From JAGMXM01 sp964458325 (lineage in GTDB: Bacteria > Verrucomicrobiota > Verrucomicrobiia > Limisphaerales > UBA1319): DNA of 51,394 bases. A program made the position numbers and the translations under genes. The stretch lies in contig CAYWIM010000026.1 of the NCBI GenBank assembly GCA_964458325.1, positions 1 through 51,394 of the forward strand, read 5' to 3'. The notes beneath the pieces are model-generated. The model saw only the letters and a program-made list of their open reading frames with translations, was not told the origin of the DNA and made no database searches. Within the stretch, counting starts at the first letter, position 1. The number at the start of each line of letters is the position of its first letter. Below are positions 24,673-34,500 of this stretch, piece by piece.

Positions 24673-26487
24673 ATGAAGTGCCGAGTGATCCTGATCCTTA
24701 TCGCGTCGACAGCGGCAGCCGCTTTTGGCCTGGAAGCGCCCAGCGGATTGGTCGGCCGTGCGGGAGACCAAAGCGTGGTGCTGCACTGGGATGGGAACCT
24801 GGAATCCGACCTCGCGGGTTATCGGGTATATCGGGCGGCATCGATCGACGGTTCCTTCACGCTGCCGAATCCCAATCTCATCACCATTCCCGGCTTTTGC
24901 GACCTCAACGTTATCAACGGGCGGACGAACTATTACCGGGTGACGGCGGTCGGCGCGTCCGGAGGCGAAAGCGATCCTTCGGCAACCCTTGCCGTCATCG
25001 CGCACCCGTTTGCCAGCGACGATGAATTCCTGGAATACGTCCAGCAGACCAGCTTCGATTATTTCTGGTATGGCGCCAATCCCGCCAACGGGCTCGTGCC
25101 CGATCGAAGCCCGACGCCTTCGCCTTGCAGCATCGCGGCGGTGGGGTTCGGGCTGAGCGCGATCTGTATCGGCATCGATCACGGGTGGATATCTCGAACG
25201 CAGGGAGCTTCACGCGTGCGAACGACGCTGAACGTCTTTCGCGATGGCCCCCAAGGACCGGAGACGGCGGGAACCATCGGCTATCGGGGCTGGTTCTATC
25301 ATTTCCTGGATATGAAGACCGCGCGGCGCTACACGACGTTCAACACCGAGCTCTCGTCGATCGACACTGCGCTGTTGCTGGCGGGGATGCTTCATTGCAA
25401 ACAGTATTTCGATCGAGCGGACGCGGAGGAGACCGGGATCCGCGCGGCGGCGGACGCCATATTCAGCCGTGTGGATTGGAACTGGATGGCTCGAGGGACC
25501 AATGTGCTGTCGATGGGGTGGCATCCGGGGTCGGGATTTCTCGGCGCCAACTGGGTGGGATACAACGAGGCAATGCTGCTCTATCTGCTGGCCATGGGGG
25601 CGGCCACGAATCCTCTGCCCGCCTCGGCCTGGAGCCGCTGGACCGCCGGCTACACCTGGGCCAATTATTACGGCCAATCCTTTGTGCCGTTCCCCCCTCT
25701 TTTCGGCCATCAATATTCCCACTGCTGGGTGGATTTCCGGCATGTGGCCGACGCTTACATGACCAGCCATCAGAGCACGTATTTCGAGAACTCGCGCCGC
25801 GCCACTCTGGCGCAGCGCGCCTACGGCATCGCCAATCCCCTCGGACGGGTCGGGTACTCGAGCAACGTCTGGGGCTGGACAGCCTGTGATGGGCCGAACG
25901 GATATGCGGCCCGAGGGGCGCCGCCTGCGCAACAGGACGATGGCACCGTCGCGCCCACGGCTGCCGGTGGATCCGTTGCGTTCGCTCCCGAATATACGGT
26001 TCCCACGTTGCGCTACTTTTATCGCCAGTTTCGGCGCAGCGTTTGGACCTCCTACGGCTTCCGGGACGCGTTCAACCAGGGCGAACAGTGGTGGGGGACG
26101 GACACGATCGGCATCGACCAAGGGCCGTTTGTCCTCATGATCGAGAATTATCGCAACCAGCGAGTCTGGCGATGGTTCATGCGGAACGACGAGATCCGGC
26201 GCGGCTTGGATCGAGCCGGCTTCGCGCCGCTCACATTCCTCAGGCCGGTGTTGCAGGCGTTGCCGGATCCGAACGCATTCCGCTTGTCATGGGACAGTCT
26301 GGCTGGACGCGCCTACCAGGTGGAATACTCGCCGGACCTGGACTCCTGGGCTGGATCGCCCACTGGCCTCATCGTTGCCTCCGGTTTGGCGGCGGACTGG
26401 ACTGACAGCGGGCCTCCTGGAACCGATTCGCTGCCATCGAGCGTCGCTCGGAGGTTTTACCGCGTCTTCCAATTTGGCCCGCCGTAA
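24673..26487 (+). CDS. Secreted GH144-like glucanase (glucoamylase-like PF10091 family)
   Basis: A 604-residue protein with a signal peptide (MKCRVILILIASTAAAAFG) starting at 24673; the frame is open further upstream but crosses a dispersed repeat. Residues about 20-115 form an Fn3-like domain (DLAGYRVYRAASIDGSF). Residues about 120-540 match the glycoamylase/GH144 family: TSFDYFWYGANPANGLVPDR, GYRGWFYHFLDMKTARR, TELSSIDTALLLAGML, GYNEAMLLYLLAMG, FGHQYSHCWVDFR and IGIDQGPFVLMIENYRNQR. Known GH144 members cleave beta-1,2-glucans. A small beta module at the C-terminus (AYQVEYSPDLDSWAGS) resembles those on other exported proteins here. Specificity for beta-1,2 linkages is inference. Confidence 0.88.
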   Translation: MKCRVILILIASTAAAAFGLEAPSGLVGRAGDQSVVLHWDGNLESDLAGYRVYRAASIDGSFTLPNPNLITIPGFCDLNVINGRTNYYRVTAVGASGGESDPSATLAVIAHPFASDDEFLEYVQQTSFDYFWYGANPANGLVPDRSPTPSPCSIAAVGFGLSAICIGIDHGWISRTQGASRVRTTLNVFRDGPQGPETAGTIGYRGWFYHFLDMKTARRYTTFNTELSSIDTALLLAGMLHCKQYFDRADAEETGIRAAADAIFSRVDWNWMARGTNVLSMGWHPGSGFLGANWVGYNEAMLLYLLAMGAATNPLPASAWSRWTAGYTWANYYGQSFVPFPPLFGHQYSHCWVDFRHVADAYMTSHQSTYFENSRRATLAQRAYGIANPLGRVGYSSNVWGWTACDGPNGYAARGAPPAQQDDGTVAPTAAGGSVAFAPEYTVPTLRYFYRQFRRSVWTSYGFRDAFNQGEQWWGTDTIGIDQGPFVLMIENYRNQRVWRWFMRNDEIRRGLDRAGFAPLTFLRPVLQALPDPNAFRLSWDSLAGRAYQVEYSPDLDSWAGSPTGLIVASGLAADWTDSGPPGTDSLPSSVARRFYRVFQFGPP

Positions 26488-26517
26488 TCCAGCCATCTTC
26501 GGGGTGCATATACGAAA

Positions 26518-26545
26518 AGCCCGACACCGTTCGCGGTGTCGGGCT
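26518..26545. terminator. Bidirectional rho-independent terminator
   Basis: Perfect 12-base stem AGCCCGACACCG/CGGTGTCGGGCT closing a TTCG tetraloop. On the plus strand it is preceded by AAAA; read on the minus strand it is followed by TTTT. It lies between the convergent glucanase and PEP-CTERM genes and is best oriented to end the minus-strand gene, while still able to stop the plus-strand one. Confidence 0.85.
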
Positions 26546-26576
26546 GATACTCGAAGGATGGTTGCCGCGTCGATGG

Positions 26577-27335
26577 CTAGCTGCGTCGGCGCCAGAACAA
26601 CGGCAGCAAGCCCATACCAAGCAGCGCCAGGGTGCTGGGTTCGGGAATCACGACCGGCAGGATGCTGATGTTGCCGAACACAGCCTGGCCTGCATTCGAG
26701 GCATTGGCCGGATCATTGACGATCTGGAAATAACCACCCAGCGTGCTGCCATCGATGATTCCCTGCTCGAGGTTGGTGAACGGCAGTGCTGGACTGTTCA
26801 CGCCATTGGCCGAGTAAATGATCGACCGCTGGCCGAGCTCATTCACTGTGTAGGTCATGCCAAGCGTAACGGTATCGCCCGAGTTGAACGTGCTTGGAAA
26901 GGCGTAGAAGGGGAACGGTCCGCCAAAGGCAACGACTTCATGGCCATCGGTGTTAACGATAAACTGGCCATCCCCACCAATCGAGTTCAGAAGAAACCCC
27001 GCCTCTTTCCGCGGTGTGATGGGCATTCCGGTCAGCGTCACGGTCATGCTCGCCTGGAAGAAATCATCGTTGCTGAACGCATACGAGGCTGTGCCATCGC
27101 TCGAGAAGCGCCAGACATCGCGATTGGCAAAACCGGAAGCAGCGCTGACGCTCGTCTCGCCCAGGGTGATCGATGACGGATAGGCGCCGCTATAAATGGC
27201 CGCAGCGTCCGGCACGTCGTTGAAAACGCGAGGTTGCACCACGACGGAATCAATACTGCTGACTTGGGCGTGGGCGCTGATCGCAATCAACCCGGCAAAA
27301 ATCACGCCCGCAACAACACGCTGTAGCGCTTTCAT
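26577..27335 (-). CDS. PEP-CTERM sorting-signal protein
   Basis: A 252-residue exported protein. Signal peptide MKALQRVVAGVIFAGLIAIS ending AHA, and a C-terminal PEP-CTERM signal: IPEPSTLALLGMGLLPLF then WRRRS. The start at 27335 has AAGGA 7 bases upstream; the open frame upstream to 27497 is ignored. The middle is a beta-rich, likely lectin-like or jelly-roll domain (DVWRFSSDGTASYAF, QGIIDGSTLGGYFQIVND). Family knowledge: PEP-CTERM tails are processed by exosortase (XrtA type) in bacteria that make exopolysaccharide. No exosortase gene is in this window. Confidence 0.9.
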   Translation of the reverse strand: MKALQRVVAGVIFAGLIAISAHAQVSSIDSVVVQPRVFNDVPDAAAIYSGAYPSSITLGETSVSAASGFANRDVWRFSSDGTASYAFSNDDFFQASMTVTLTGMPITPRKEAGFLLNSIGGDGQFIVNTDGHEVVAFGGPFPFYAFPSTFNSGDTVTLGMTYTVNELGQRSIIYSANGVNSPALPFTNLEQGIIDGSTLGGYFQIVNDPANASNAGQAVFGNISILPVVIPEPSTLALLGMGLLPLFWRRRS

Positions 27336-27490
27336 TCTTCGTCCTTTGAGTAAAGTTATGACGCCTATTTGTCGCCTATCTATTCTGCGATTAAGTTGGG
27401 GCGTTATTGCCGATCTGTCAAGCGCCGAATTCGCCTTGAACGCAGCCGGCGCGCCCGCGTCACGGAAGCACCGCATTGGTTGCTTATCCC

Positions 27491-27519
27491 TTGACACTGG
27501 CTTCTATTTTAACTAAATC
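27491..27519 (+). promoter_or_regulatory. Candidate sigma-70-type promoter for the SPFH operon
   Basis: A perfect -35 TTGACA (27491-27496), a 17-base spacer and a weak -10 TAAATC (27514-27519). It lies 35 bases before the SPFH start and past the divergent PEP-CTERM gene. Confidence 0.45.
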
Positions 27520-27553
27520 CACTCGCAGAGACAACCCAGAAGAAAGGCGCGCA

Positions 27554-28579
27554 ATGTTCGGCATCCAGTTCATCAAGGTCCAGCCCACCACCTACCTCCT
27601 GCAATATCGCGGCGGCCGGATCGTCCGCGAGGGGCTCGGGCTTTCCTTTTTTTACTATGGGCCGACGACATCGCTGGTTGCGGTGCCGGTGGCCAGCGCC
27701 GATACGCCCTTCATTTTCGAGGAAACCACGGCGGACTTTCAGGCCGTCACCATCCAGGGGCAGGTGACCTACCGGGTGGGCGATCCCAAGCGATTGGCCG
27801 CACTGCTCAATTACACGCTCGCGCCCGACGGGCAGGCGTATGCCTCGGAAGATCCGCAGAAGCTGCCCGAACGCGTCCTCCACGTGGTCAACGTGCTTGC
27901 GCGTGCTGAGCTTCAGAAGCTCCCGCTGCGTGAAGCGATCCGCGCCTCGGATGATCTCGTCAAGGCCGTCAAAGCCGGGATCGTTGCCTCGGAAGAAATC
28001 ACTTCCTTGGGCCTGGAGGTGCTTGGGCTCTCGATCCTGGCCATCAAGCCGACACCGGAAACGGCGCGGGCGCTGGAGGCCGATGCGCGGGAGAGGCTAT
28101 TGCGCGAGGCCGACGAGGCCATTTATGCGCGGCGCAATTCGGCCGTGGAACAGGAGCGGGCCATCAAGGAAAACGAGCTGAACACCGAGATCGCCATCGA
28201 GACCAAGAAGCGCCAGATCCGTGAAACCCAAATGGACGCCGAGAGGGCCGTCCAGGAAAAGGAGGGTCTGCTCCAGAGGGAAGCCCTCGAATCGAACATC
28301 GGCCTGGAAGAGCGGCGCAAGGCCCTCGTCGCGCTGGCAGGGGAGAACGCCAAGGTCGAAGCAGACGCCCGGGCCTACGGGGTATCGGCCACCATGAAGG
28401 CGCTGGGGAGCGCCGATGCGAAGATTCTGCAAGCGCTCGCCAGCAGCGGCATGAAGCCCGAGCAGCTCATCGCCTTCGCCTTCCAGGAACTGGCCGGCAA
28501 GGCGGACAAGATCGGCCAGCTCAACATATCGCCGGATCTGCTCCGCGAGCTGTTGACGCCCCCGCCCACCCGAAAATGA
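27554..28579 (+). CDS. SPFH/band 7 domain membrane-scaffold protein
   Basis: A 341-residue protein. An N-terminal beta-rich SPFH core spans about 10-200 (VQPTTYLLQYRGGRIVREGL, DFQAVTIQGQVTYRV, LREAIRASDDLVKAV, SLGLEVLGLSILAIKPTPE). A long Glu/Lys/Arg coiled coil follows (about 205-285, EQERAIKENELNTEIAIETK), then a small helical C-terminal part. No clear N-terminal transmembrane helix is seen, so membrane association may be peripheral. AGAAAGG lies 6 bases before ATG 27554. The stop overlaps the next gene's ATG (ATGA at 28576), so the two products are probably made together. SPFH proteins oligomerise at membranes; the specific role here is unknown. Confidence 0.9.
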   Translation: MFGIQFIKVQPTTYLLQYRGGRIVREGLGLSFFYYGPTTSLVAVPVASADTPFIFEETTADFQAVTIQGQVTYRVGDPKRLAALLNYTLAPDGQAYASEDPQKLPERVLHVVNVLARAELQKLPLREAIRASDDLVKAVKAGIVASEEITSLGLEVLGLSILAIKPTPETARALEADARERLLREADEAIYARRNSAVEQERAIKENELNTEIAIETKKRQIRETQMDAERAVQEKEGLLQREALESNIGLEERRKALVALAGENAKVEADARAYGVSATMKALGSADAKILQALASSGMKPEQLIAFAFQELAGKADKIGQLNISPDLLRELLTPPPTRK

Positions 28580-29577
28580 GCCGTCTGACCGACGCAAAAA
28601 TCGTCCTCGTCACGCGGCCGACGCGCCTGGCGGAGCTGGCCATCCGATTCAACACCGTCAGCCAGGCCCGCTTTTACATCGAGCACCAGGGCGCTGACTT
28701 CTCGGATTACCTCCGCGAAGACGAGACGTATCGTCGCGCGCTCCGCGAGACGCAGACCCTGCTGGCCCAGGTCGGCCGTGTCCAGGTTGTCGACCGCGGC
28801 TTCCTGCCGAACTTTGTCTTCGCGCCTGAGGACACGGTGGTCACCCTCGGACAGGATGGCCTGGTCGCCAACACGCTCAAGTATCTCGGCGGCCAGCCTG
28901 TCGTTGGCGTGAATCCCGATCCCGATCGATGGGATGGGCGGCTGCTCCCCTTCCGCGTGAGCGATCTTCCGAAAGTGATGCCCGAGGCCGTGCTGCGGAA
29001 GCGGCCGACGCGTTCGGTGACCATGGCCAAGGCGGCGTTGAACAACGGGCAGACATTGTATGGCGTCAACGACCTGTTCATCGGCCCGAAGACGCATGGC
29101 TCGGCCCGCTATCTCATCCGGAGCGGCGAGGCCAGCGAGATCCAATCGTCGAGCGGTGTGATCGTATCGACCGGCATGGGCTCGACGGGCTGGCTGAAGA
29201 GCTTGCTCACGGGGGCGGCCGCCATCACGCAGTCGGCAGGCTCAGCCCGGGCCCGGCCGCCGGCCACCGGGGGGTTCGGCGACGCCGCTCCCACGCCCCA
29301 ACGCGGCCGAAAGGCGTGCGGGAACGTGAAGACCGAGTTTGCCTGGGATGCGAACTACCTCTGCTACACTGTGCGCGAACCATTCCCGACGAAGACCACG
29401 GGCGCCTCGATCGTGTTTGGCCGCGTCACCCCTGAAACGCCGTTGATCCTCGAATCACGCATGGCCGAGAACGGCGTGATGTTCAGCGACGGCATCGAAA
29501 CCGACTACCTGGAATTCAACTCCGGCACGCAAGCCATCATCGGCATCGCCGAGCGGAAAGGCGTGCTGGTCGCATGA
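28576..29577 (+). CDS. NAD kinase-like protein
   Basis: A 333-residue protein of the ATP-NAD kinase/diacylglycerol kinase fold: KIVLVTRPTRLAELAIRFN at the start, DTVVTLGQDGLVANTLKYL as a divergent GGDG-like region, VVGVNPDPDRWDG, and GVIVSTGMGSTGWLKSLL as the second conserved loop. The canonical GGDGT is replaced by LGQDGL, so classic NAD kinase activity is uncertain. A low-complexity Ala/Arg/Pro stretch near residues 222-245 looks like an insertion. It is translationally coupled to the SPFH gene. The pair may act together; this is inference. Confidence 0.82.
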   Translation: MSRLTDAKIVLVTRPTRLAELAIRFNTVSQARFYIEHQGADFSDYLREDETYRRALRETQTLLAQVGRVQVVDRGFLPNFVFAPEDTVVTLGQDGLVANTLKYLGGQPVVGVNPDPDRWDGRLLPFRVSDLPKVMPEAVLRKRPTRSVTMAKAALNNGQTLYGVNDLFIGPKTHGSARYLIRSGEASEIQSSSGVIVSTGMGSTGWLKSLLTGAAAITQSAGSARARPPATGGFGDAAPTPQRGRKACGNVKTEFAWDANYLCYTVREPFPTKTTGASIVFGRVTPETPLILESRMAENGVMFSDGIETDYLEFNSGTQAIIGIAERKGVLVA

Positions 29578-29620
29578 AAACCGTTTTCATCCTGGAAAAC
29601 AACGATCCCAATGGAGTGCC

Positions 29621-31231
29621 ATGCCAAACATCCATCCAGCCGCCAGAACTGAACTCAGCCGCCGCCGGTTCCTGCGGGTAACCGCGGGAGCGGCGCTGCT
29701 GGGGGCTGCGGGAGGCCGGCCAGGCCGCCTGTGGGCCCAAAGGGATCTCGAGGCGCTGCCGGCGGCCGGTTCGCCCGAGGACGCCCTGGCCGGACCGGCA
29801 CGAGGACACTGGCGGCGATTGTTCCTGGATGGCGCCGCATGCGAGGAATCCAGCGGCCTGGCCCGAGTTTTCCATGCCGCCGAGAAACATCCCGCCAATC
29901 CCATCATCCAGGCGGACCGGCCTTGGGAAGGAGTCTCGGCCATCACCGGCCCGTACGTGTACGGAACCGCGATGCGCGAAGGCGGCCAATTCCGGCTGTG
30001 GTACCAGATCCTCAACCGGGGCAACCACGTCGGATACGCCGAATCCAGCGATGGTGTGCACTGGACCAAGCCGAACCTGGGGATCATCCCATTCGCGGGT
30101 TCGAGTGCTAACAACCTGGTTGTCTCGGCCGCGCAGCCCGAGGCGACCGGGGGCCACTGCCATAATCCAAGCGTCATCGGCTGTCCTTGGGAGAAAGAGC
30201 CAGCCAGGCGATATGCGCTGTATGGATTCGACGTGGAAGCCGGCCATGCGCGGGTGGCATTCTCAGCCGACGGATTGCGATGGCGCTATGCCGCCGGGAC
30301 GGCCAGGACCCCGCTGTTCCGATCCTCCGACGTCGTGAATTTCTTCCGGGACGTCTACCGCAATCGTTACGCGGCCACGTGGAAGACCCGGAACCGCCGG
30401 GGGCGCGCCGTGGGCGTGGCATGGTCCGAGGATGGTTTGGCGTGGACCAAGCCGGTGGATGGGCCAGTGTTCGCAGCGGACGACCTGGATCCGGATACAA
30501 CTCAGATCTACGGCATGCCGGTCTTCCCGTATCAAGGCCTCTACATCGGGATCCCCTGGATCTATCACGCCCGCTATTTCCGGTTCGGAGAATACTCGGT
30601 TCCGAAGCTGCACGAAGCGCAGGAGGACTCGCCTCGGACGATGGACGCGCACTTGGCGTGGAGCTGGGACCTGATCCACTGGACGCGGCCGGGGGAGCGG
30701 AGGCCGTTCATCGCGCTGGGCGCGCCCAGCGCGTGGGACCGCGGCATGATCGTGACCGCCCGGGCGCCGCTGGTTGTGGATGACCACCTCGATTTTTATT
30801 ACGGCGGCTGCGATGGGCTCCACGATGACCCGCGGGTTCACGCCGCGATCGGGCTGGCCAGGCTCCGCCTGGACGGCTTCTGCTCGATGCGGGCTGGCGA
30901 GAGCGAGGGGTGGCTCGTCACGCGGCGCGAGCCGTTCGCGATCCCGGCGGTCACCCTCAATGCGCGAACGCGTCCCGGCGGATGGATCGCTGCGGAAATC
31001 CTCGATCGCCGAAACCGGATCGTGCCCGGATTCTCGCGGGCCGAATGCATTGCGTTCAGCGGCGACGCGGTTCGCCACGAGCTGGTGTGGAAAACCTGCG
31101 CATTCGGGGAGGGGCAGAGGGCAGGGGACTACAAGCTCCGGTTCTTTCTGAAGGAAGCGGACTTGTTCTCGTATCTGCCGCACGGTCTGGATCCGGCGGC
31201 GCCCGACCTGGCCCGGTTCGAATCGCCGTGA
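29621..31231 (+). CDS. Tat-exported five-bladed beta-propeller (GH32/GH43-superfamily-like) protein
   Basis: A 536-residue protein. It opens with a twin-arginine signal, SRRRFL at residues 13-18, followed by a hydrophobic Ala/Gly-rich segment. The body repeats propeller-like strands around the sites WYQILNRGNHVGYAESSDGV, HWTKPNLGI, VAFSADGLRWRY, VAWSEDGLAWTKPVDG and LAWSWDLIHWTRPGE. This S-x-DG-x-x-W-T/R pattern is typical of GH43/GH32-like proteins of PVC bacteria. I cannot confirm catalytic acids, so it may be a glycosidase, a lectin or a pseudo-enzyme. GGAG lies 6 bases before the ATG. Confidence 0.75.
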   Translation: MPNIHPAARTELSRRRFLRVTAGAALLGAAGGRPGRLWAQRDLEALPAAGSPEDALAGPARGHWRRLFLDGAACEESSGLARVFHAAEKHPANPIIQADRPWEGVSAITGPYVYGTAMREGGQFRLWYQILNRGNHVGYAESSDGVHWTKPNLGIIPFAGSSANNLVVSAAQPEATGGHCHNPSVIGCPWEKEPARRYALYGFDVEAGHARVAFSADGLRWRYAAGTARTPLFRSSDVVNFFRDVYRNRYAATWKTRNRRGRAVGVAWSEDGLAWTKPVDGPVFAADDLDPDTTQIYGMPVFPYQGLYIGIPWIYHARYFRFGEYSVPKLHEAQEDSPRTMDAHLAWSWDLIHWTRPGERRPFIALGAPSAWDRGMIVTARAPLVVDDHLDFYYGGCDGLHDDPRVHAAIGLARLRLDGFCSMRAGESEGWLVTRREPFAIPAVTLNARTRPGGWIAAEILDRRNRIVPGFSRAECIAFSGDAVRHELVWKTCAFGEGQRAGDYKLRFFLKEADLFSYLPHGLDPAAPDLARFESP

Positions 31232-31378
31232 TCAAGGCGCGAGGTCTCCGATCGAGAGCGGTTTCCGGCCGCCGGAGGCTGCAGGTCATCGTCGGCGGGC
31301 TCCGCTTTCCCGGCAGCCCGCAATCGACCCAGAGCATCTGCATCCACCAGTTTGCCGCTGCCGGGCTCGTGCCTTTCC

Positions 31379-31407
31379 TTGACAAAAGGAGTGTTATGCA
31401 TGATATT
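31379..31407 (+). promoter_or_regulatory. Candidate promoter for the zincin/VWA protein
   Basis: TTGACA (31379-31384), a 17-base spacer and GATATT (31402-31407, four of six matches to TATAAT), 128 bases before the start at 31536. Otherwise the 304-base gap 31232-31535 holds no gene that I can support. Confidence 0.5.
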
Positions 31408-31535
31408 GCCTTCGTTACCCGACGTCAAAACAACCCGTGAAATCCGCGTTCCAACGGGCCGGAGGAGTGGGCTCGGCAGGGTGGGGAGGGAGAGCTGTCG
31501 GACTTCGGCTTGGCGGAGGCGGCAAGGAGGAGTGA

Positions 31536-34500
31536 ATGAAGCGTGAAATCGTGGGCGGTGCAGTGGTGTGGGCGCTGGTTTGGGGATGGGCGCAATGGGG
31601 GCTGGCGAGCGATTGCTCGAAGCCGGGCCTTGACCAGGAGATGGACTTCAGCGACAGCGGTGTCGATTACACTATTTTCTACCGGACGGATGCGGGCTCG
31701 ACTCATCGCATATCCCACGCGGACGCGACCAATCTGCAGGCGAACGCGATCAGCTCGTATGACGCGCTGGTGGGGACGATGAACTTCCGCACCCCGTATC
31801 TGAACACCCTGCCGCAGTATGACATCATCGTGAAGGACGACTGGTATTACGCCGAGCCGGGCTGCCTGGTCATGCACGCCCCGGGGGTGCGCAGCGATCC
31901 CGAGTCGGACACCCGCTGCATCTTTCTCCACGAGCGGTTTCACACCGCGCAGCGGCATTACAAGTGCGGCGTGGCGGACTGCGATTCGGGATACATTGGA
32001 AGCACGTTTGGCAAGTGGGTGTCGGAGGGGACGGCCGATGCGGTCATGGACAAGGGCTATCTCGACCTCGATAATCTCACCGGCTATCCCTATTACGAGA
32101 ACTCGGCCCGCAATTACCTGAACGATCCCGACGCCACGCTATTCGACCGCGAGTACAATGCCTGTCTCTGGTGGAATTACCTGATGGAACAGATGGGCGC
32201 CGTTCGGGTCGAGCCGCAGCTTGGGACCGATTTCATGCGGGCGTTCTGGGAGCGGGTGGCGTCCAACGGCGCCGCGGGCTCGGCGGCATGCCGGACCGCC
32301 ATGGAGCAGACCATCTCGAGCTTTTCGTCGCGCAGCTTCGAGAACGTGTTCCTGGATTTCTCGATCTGCAATTACACGCGCGCATACGACGCGTCGGCCG
32401 TGCCCAATGCGTCCTATTACGCCTATGTGGATGAGCAGGCGCAGGCCATCCTGACCAGCGTTCCGGTGACCGCGATCGGCGCGCTGCCAGCCAGCCAGGA
32501 CAACGTGGGCGTCCCCAGCTTCGCCACGCGGTATTTCGAGCACGTGCTCGACGGCGGCGGCGATTGCGAGGTCGTGGGGTTCAAGACCGACGACGCGGAC
32601 GATGTGATGGGATTTGCCGCCGTGGCGGTGGACAGCTCGGGGCAGGTGATCGGCATCCGAAAGGGGATTGGACAGGAGTTCGCCGCCACCTTTTTCAACA
32701 CTCCTTCCCGCCCCATCCGGCGCCTGGTCGGGATCGCGGTCGGTCTCGAGGAGACCACGCAGTTCGATTACGCCTTCGACCGCGGCTCGGTGAAGCTCGA
32801 GATCGTGCGGCCGACCTTTTCGCATCCAGCCTATCCGGGGCCGCACGATCAGCCGGGCAACGTCGTGGTGCGAACCCGGGTGCTGGGGCCGTCGGCGCTC
32901 GAGCCCGAAGGACCGGGCACCCTGTCGGTGCTGGGATTGCAGGCTTCCGATTTCACGATCTTGATCGGCGGAACCAACGCGCCGGTGAGCTATGCGGATT
33001 ACGTCGGGGGCGAATACCAGCTGCTCGTCGAGGCCCCGGAACAGCCCGCGGATGGCCTGTACGATCTGACGGTCCAGCTGTGCACGACCGATCAGTCGGG
33101 CGTTTCGGCCACGTCCCGCCAGTCGGTTTATTACGGCGACATCCGGTTCCATCATGTCGTGGCTCTGGACATCTCGGGCAGCATGGAGTATCCCACCAGC
33201 GCCAAGCTCGATGCCGCCAAGGAAGCCGCCAAGTTCTACATCGACGCGGTCACCGACAACGACCGCCTCACGGTGGTGACGTTCACCGGAGATGCCACCG
33301 AATGCAACGAGGATGCGGTCAATCTCAAGGGATCGTCCGGCCTGCTGCTCGGCAGCAGCGTTTCCCGAGGGCTCCTCAAGATGGCCGTCGACGCCCAGAC
33401 CAGCAAGAATATGACCTCGATCGGCGATGGCCTTTGGACCGCCCAGGACGCCCTCGATACCGAGGCCGCCAAAGTGTCCTACGAGCATTTCGACGCCATC
33501 CTGCTGCTCTCTGACGGCAAGGAGAACGAGGCGCGCTATTGGGACTCGACCACGTGCATCGCCTCGGGAACCGTGGCCAGCCGGCTGACCGCGTCGGATA
33601 CGATGATCAATTCCCTGGCCTTCGGTGCGGATGCGGACCACAGCCTCATGCAGACGATCGGCCTGGCGACCGAGGGCGACTACAGCTACATCCCGGTCGA
33701 TGAAGGCACAGGCGCGCTCATGCTGAAAGACGCCGCGGCGGCCTCGATCGGGATCGGCACAATGCAGAACGACCTCACGCTCCGTTTTCTCGAGGGGATC
33801 GAGCATGCCAAAGGGCTGCAGCGGCTGGTCATGGCCACCGCGAATGTCGCGGCGGGCGGCCGGCGCGATCTCCTGCTCGATCTGCGCGAGGAAGTCGTCC
33901 AGGGCGCGATCTTGTTCGTCGGATGGTCGGCGCCTGGCACCGTGCAGGTCCGGATCCAGGATCCCAGCGGCGTCGACCCCGAGACGTATGCGCTGGCGGT
34001 CTACTCGGGCGATTCGCATTATATCCTCCACCTCAAAGGGCTGAAATCGGGCGTGTATCGCGTCCAGCTCGATAACCAGTCAGGGCAGGCTCTCGAGTGT
34101 TTCGCCGGCATCTCGGGCATACCGGGCAACGGGTTGAGAGTCGAGTTTATGCTGGCGCCGTTCCGGACCGGCGGGGTGGCCGGGCGGTCGGAAAGCGCCC
34201 AGGAGCTGTTCGAGCAGGGTGTGCCGGTGCGGATGCTCGCCCGCATCTACGATCGCAAAGGAGCTGTCCGCGACGCCAAGGTCGAGGTGCAGGTCACCCT
34301 GCCCGACGGGGAAACCGCATGCCGGTCCCTTCACCTGTTCGACGACGGGAAGCATGTGGACCAGCGCGCTGGCGATGGGCTTTACGGCCTGCTCTACACC
34401 CGCACGCCGCTGGCCGGCCGGCCGGGAGGCAACTCGGACGAGAAACCGAAGATGCCTGACGATCCGAAGCAGTCCGGCAACTATCACGTCTCCCTGCTGG

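Noticed and set aside
32139..34031. 630-codon minus-strand open frame
   Set aside because: Antisense shadow of the zincin/VWA protein; no motifs.
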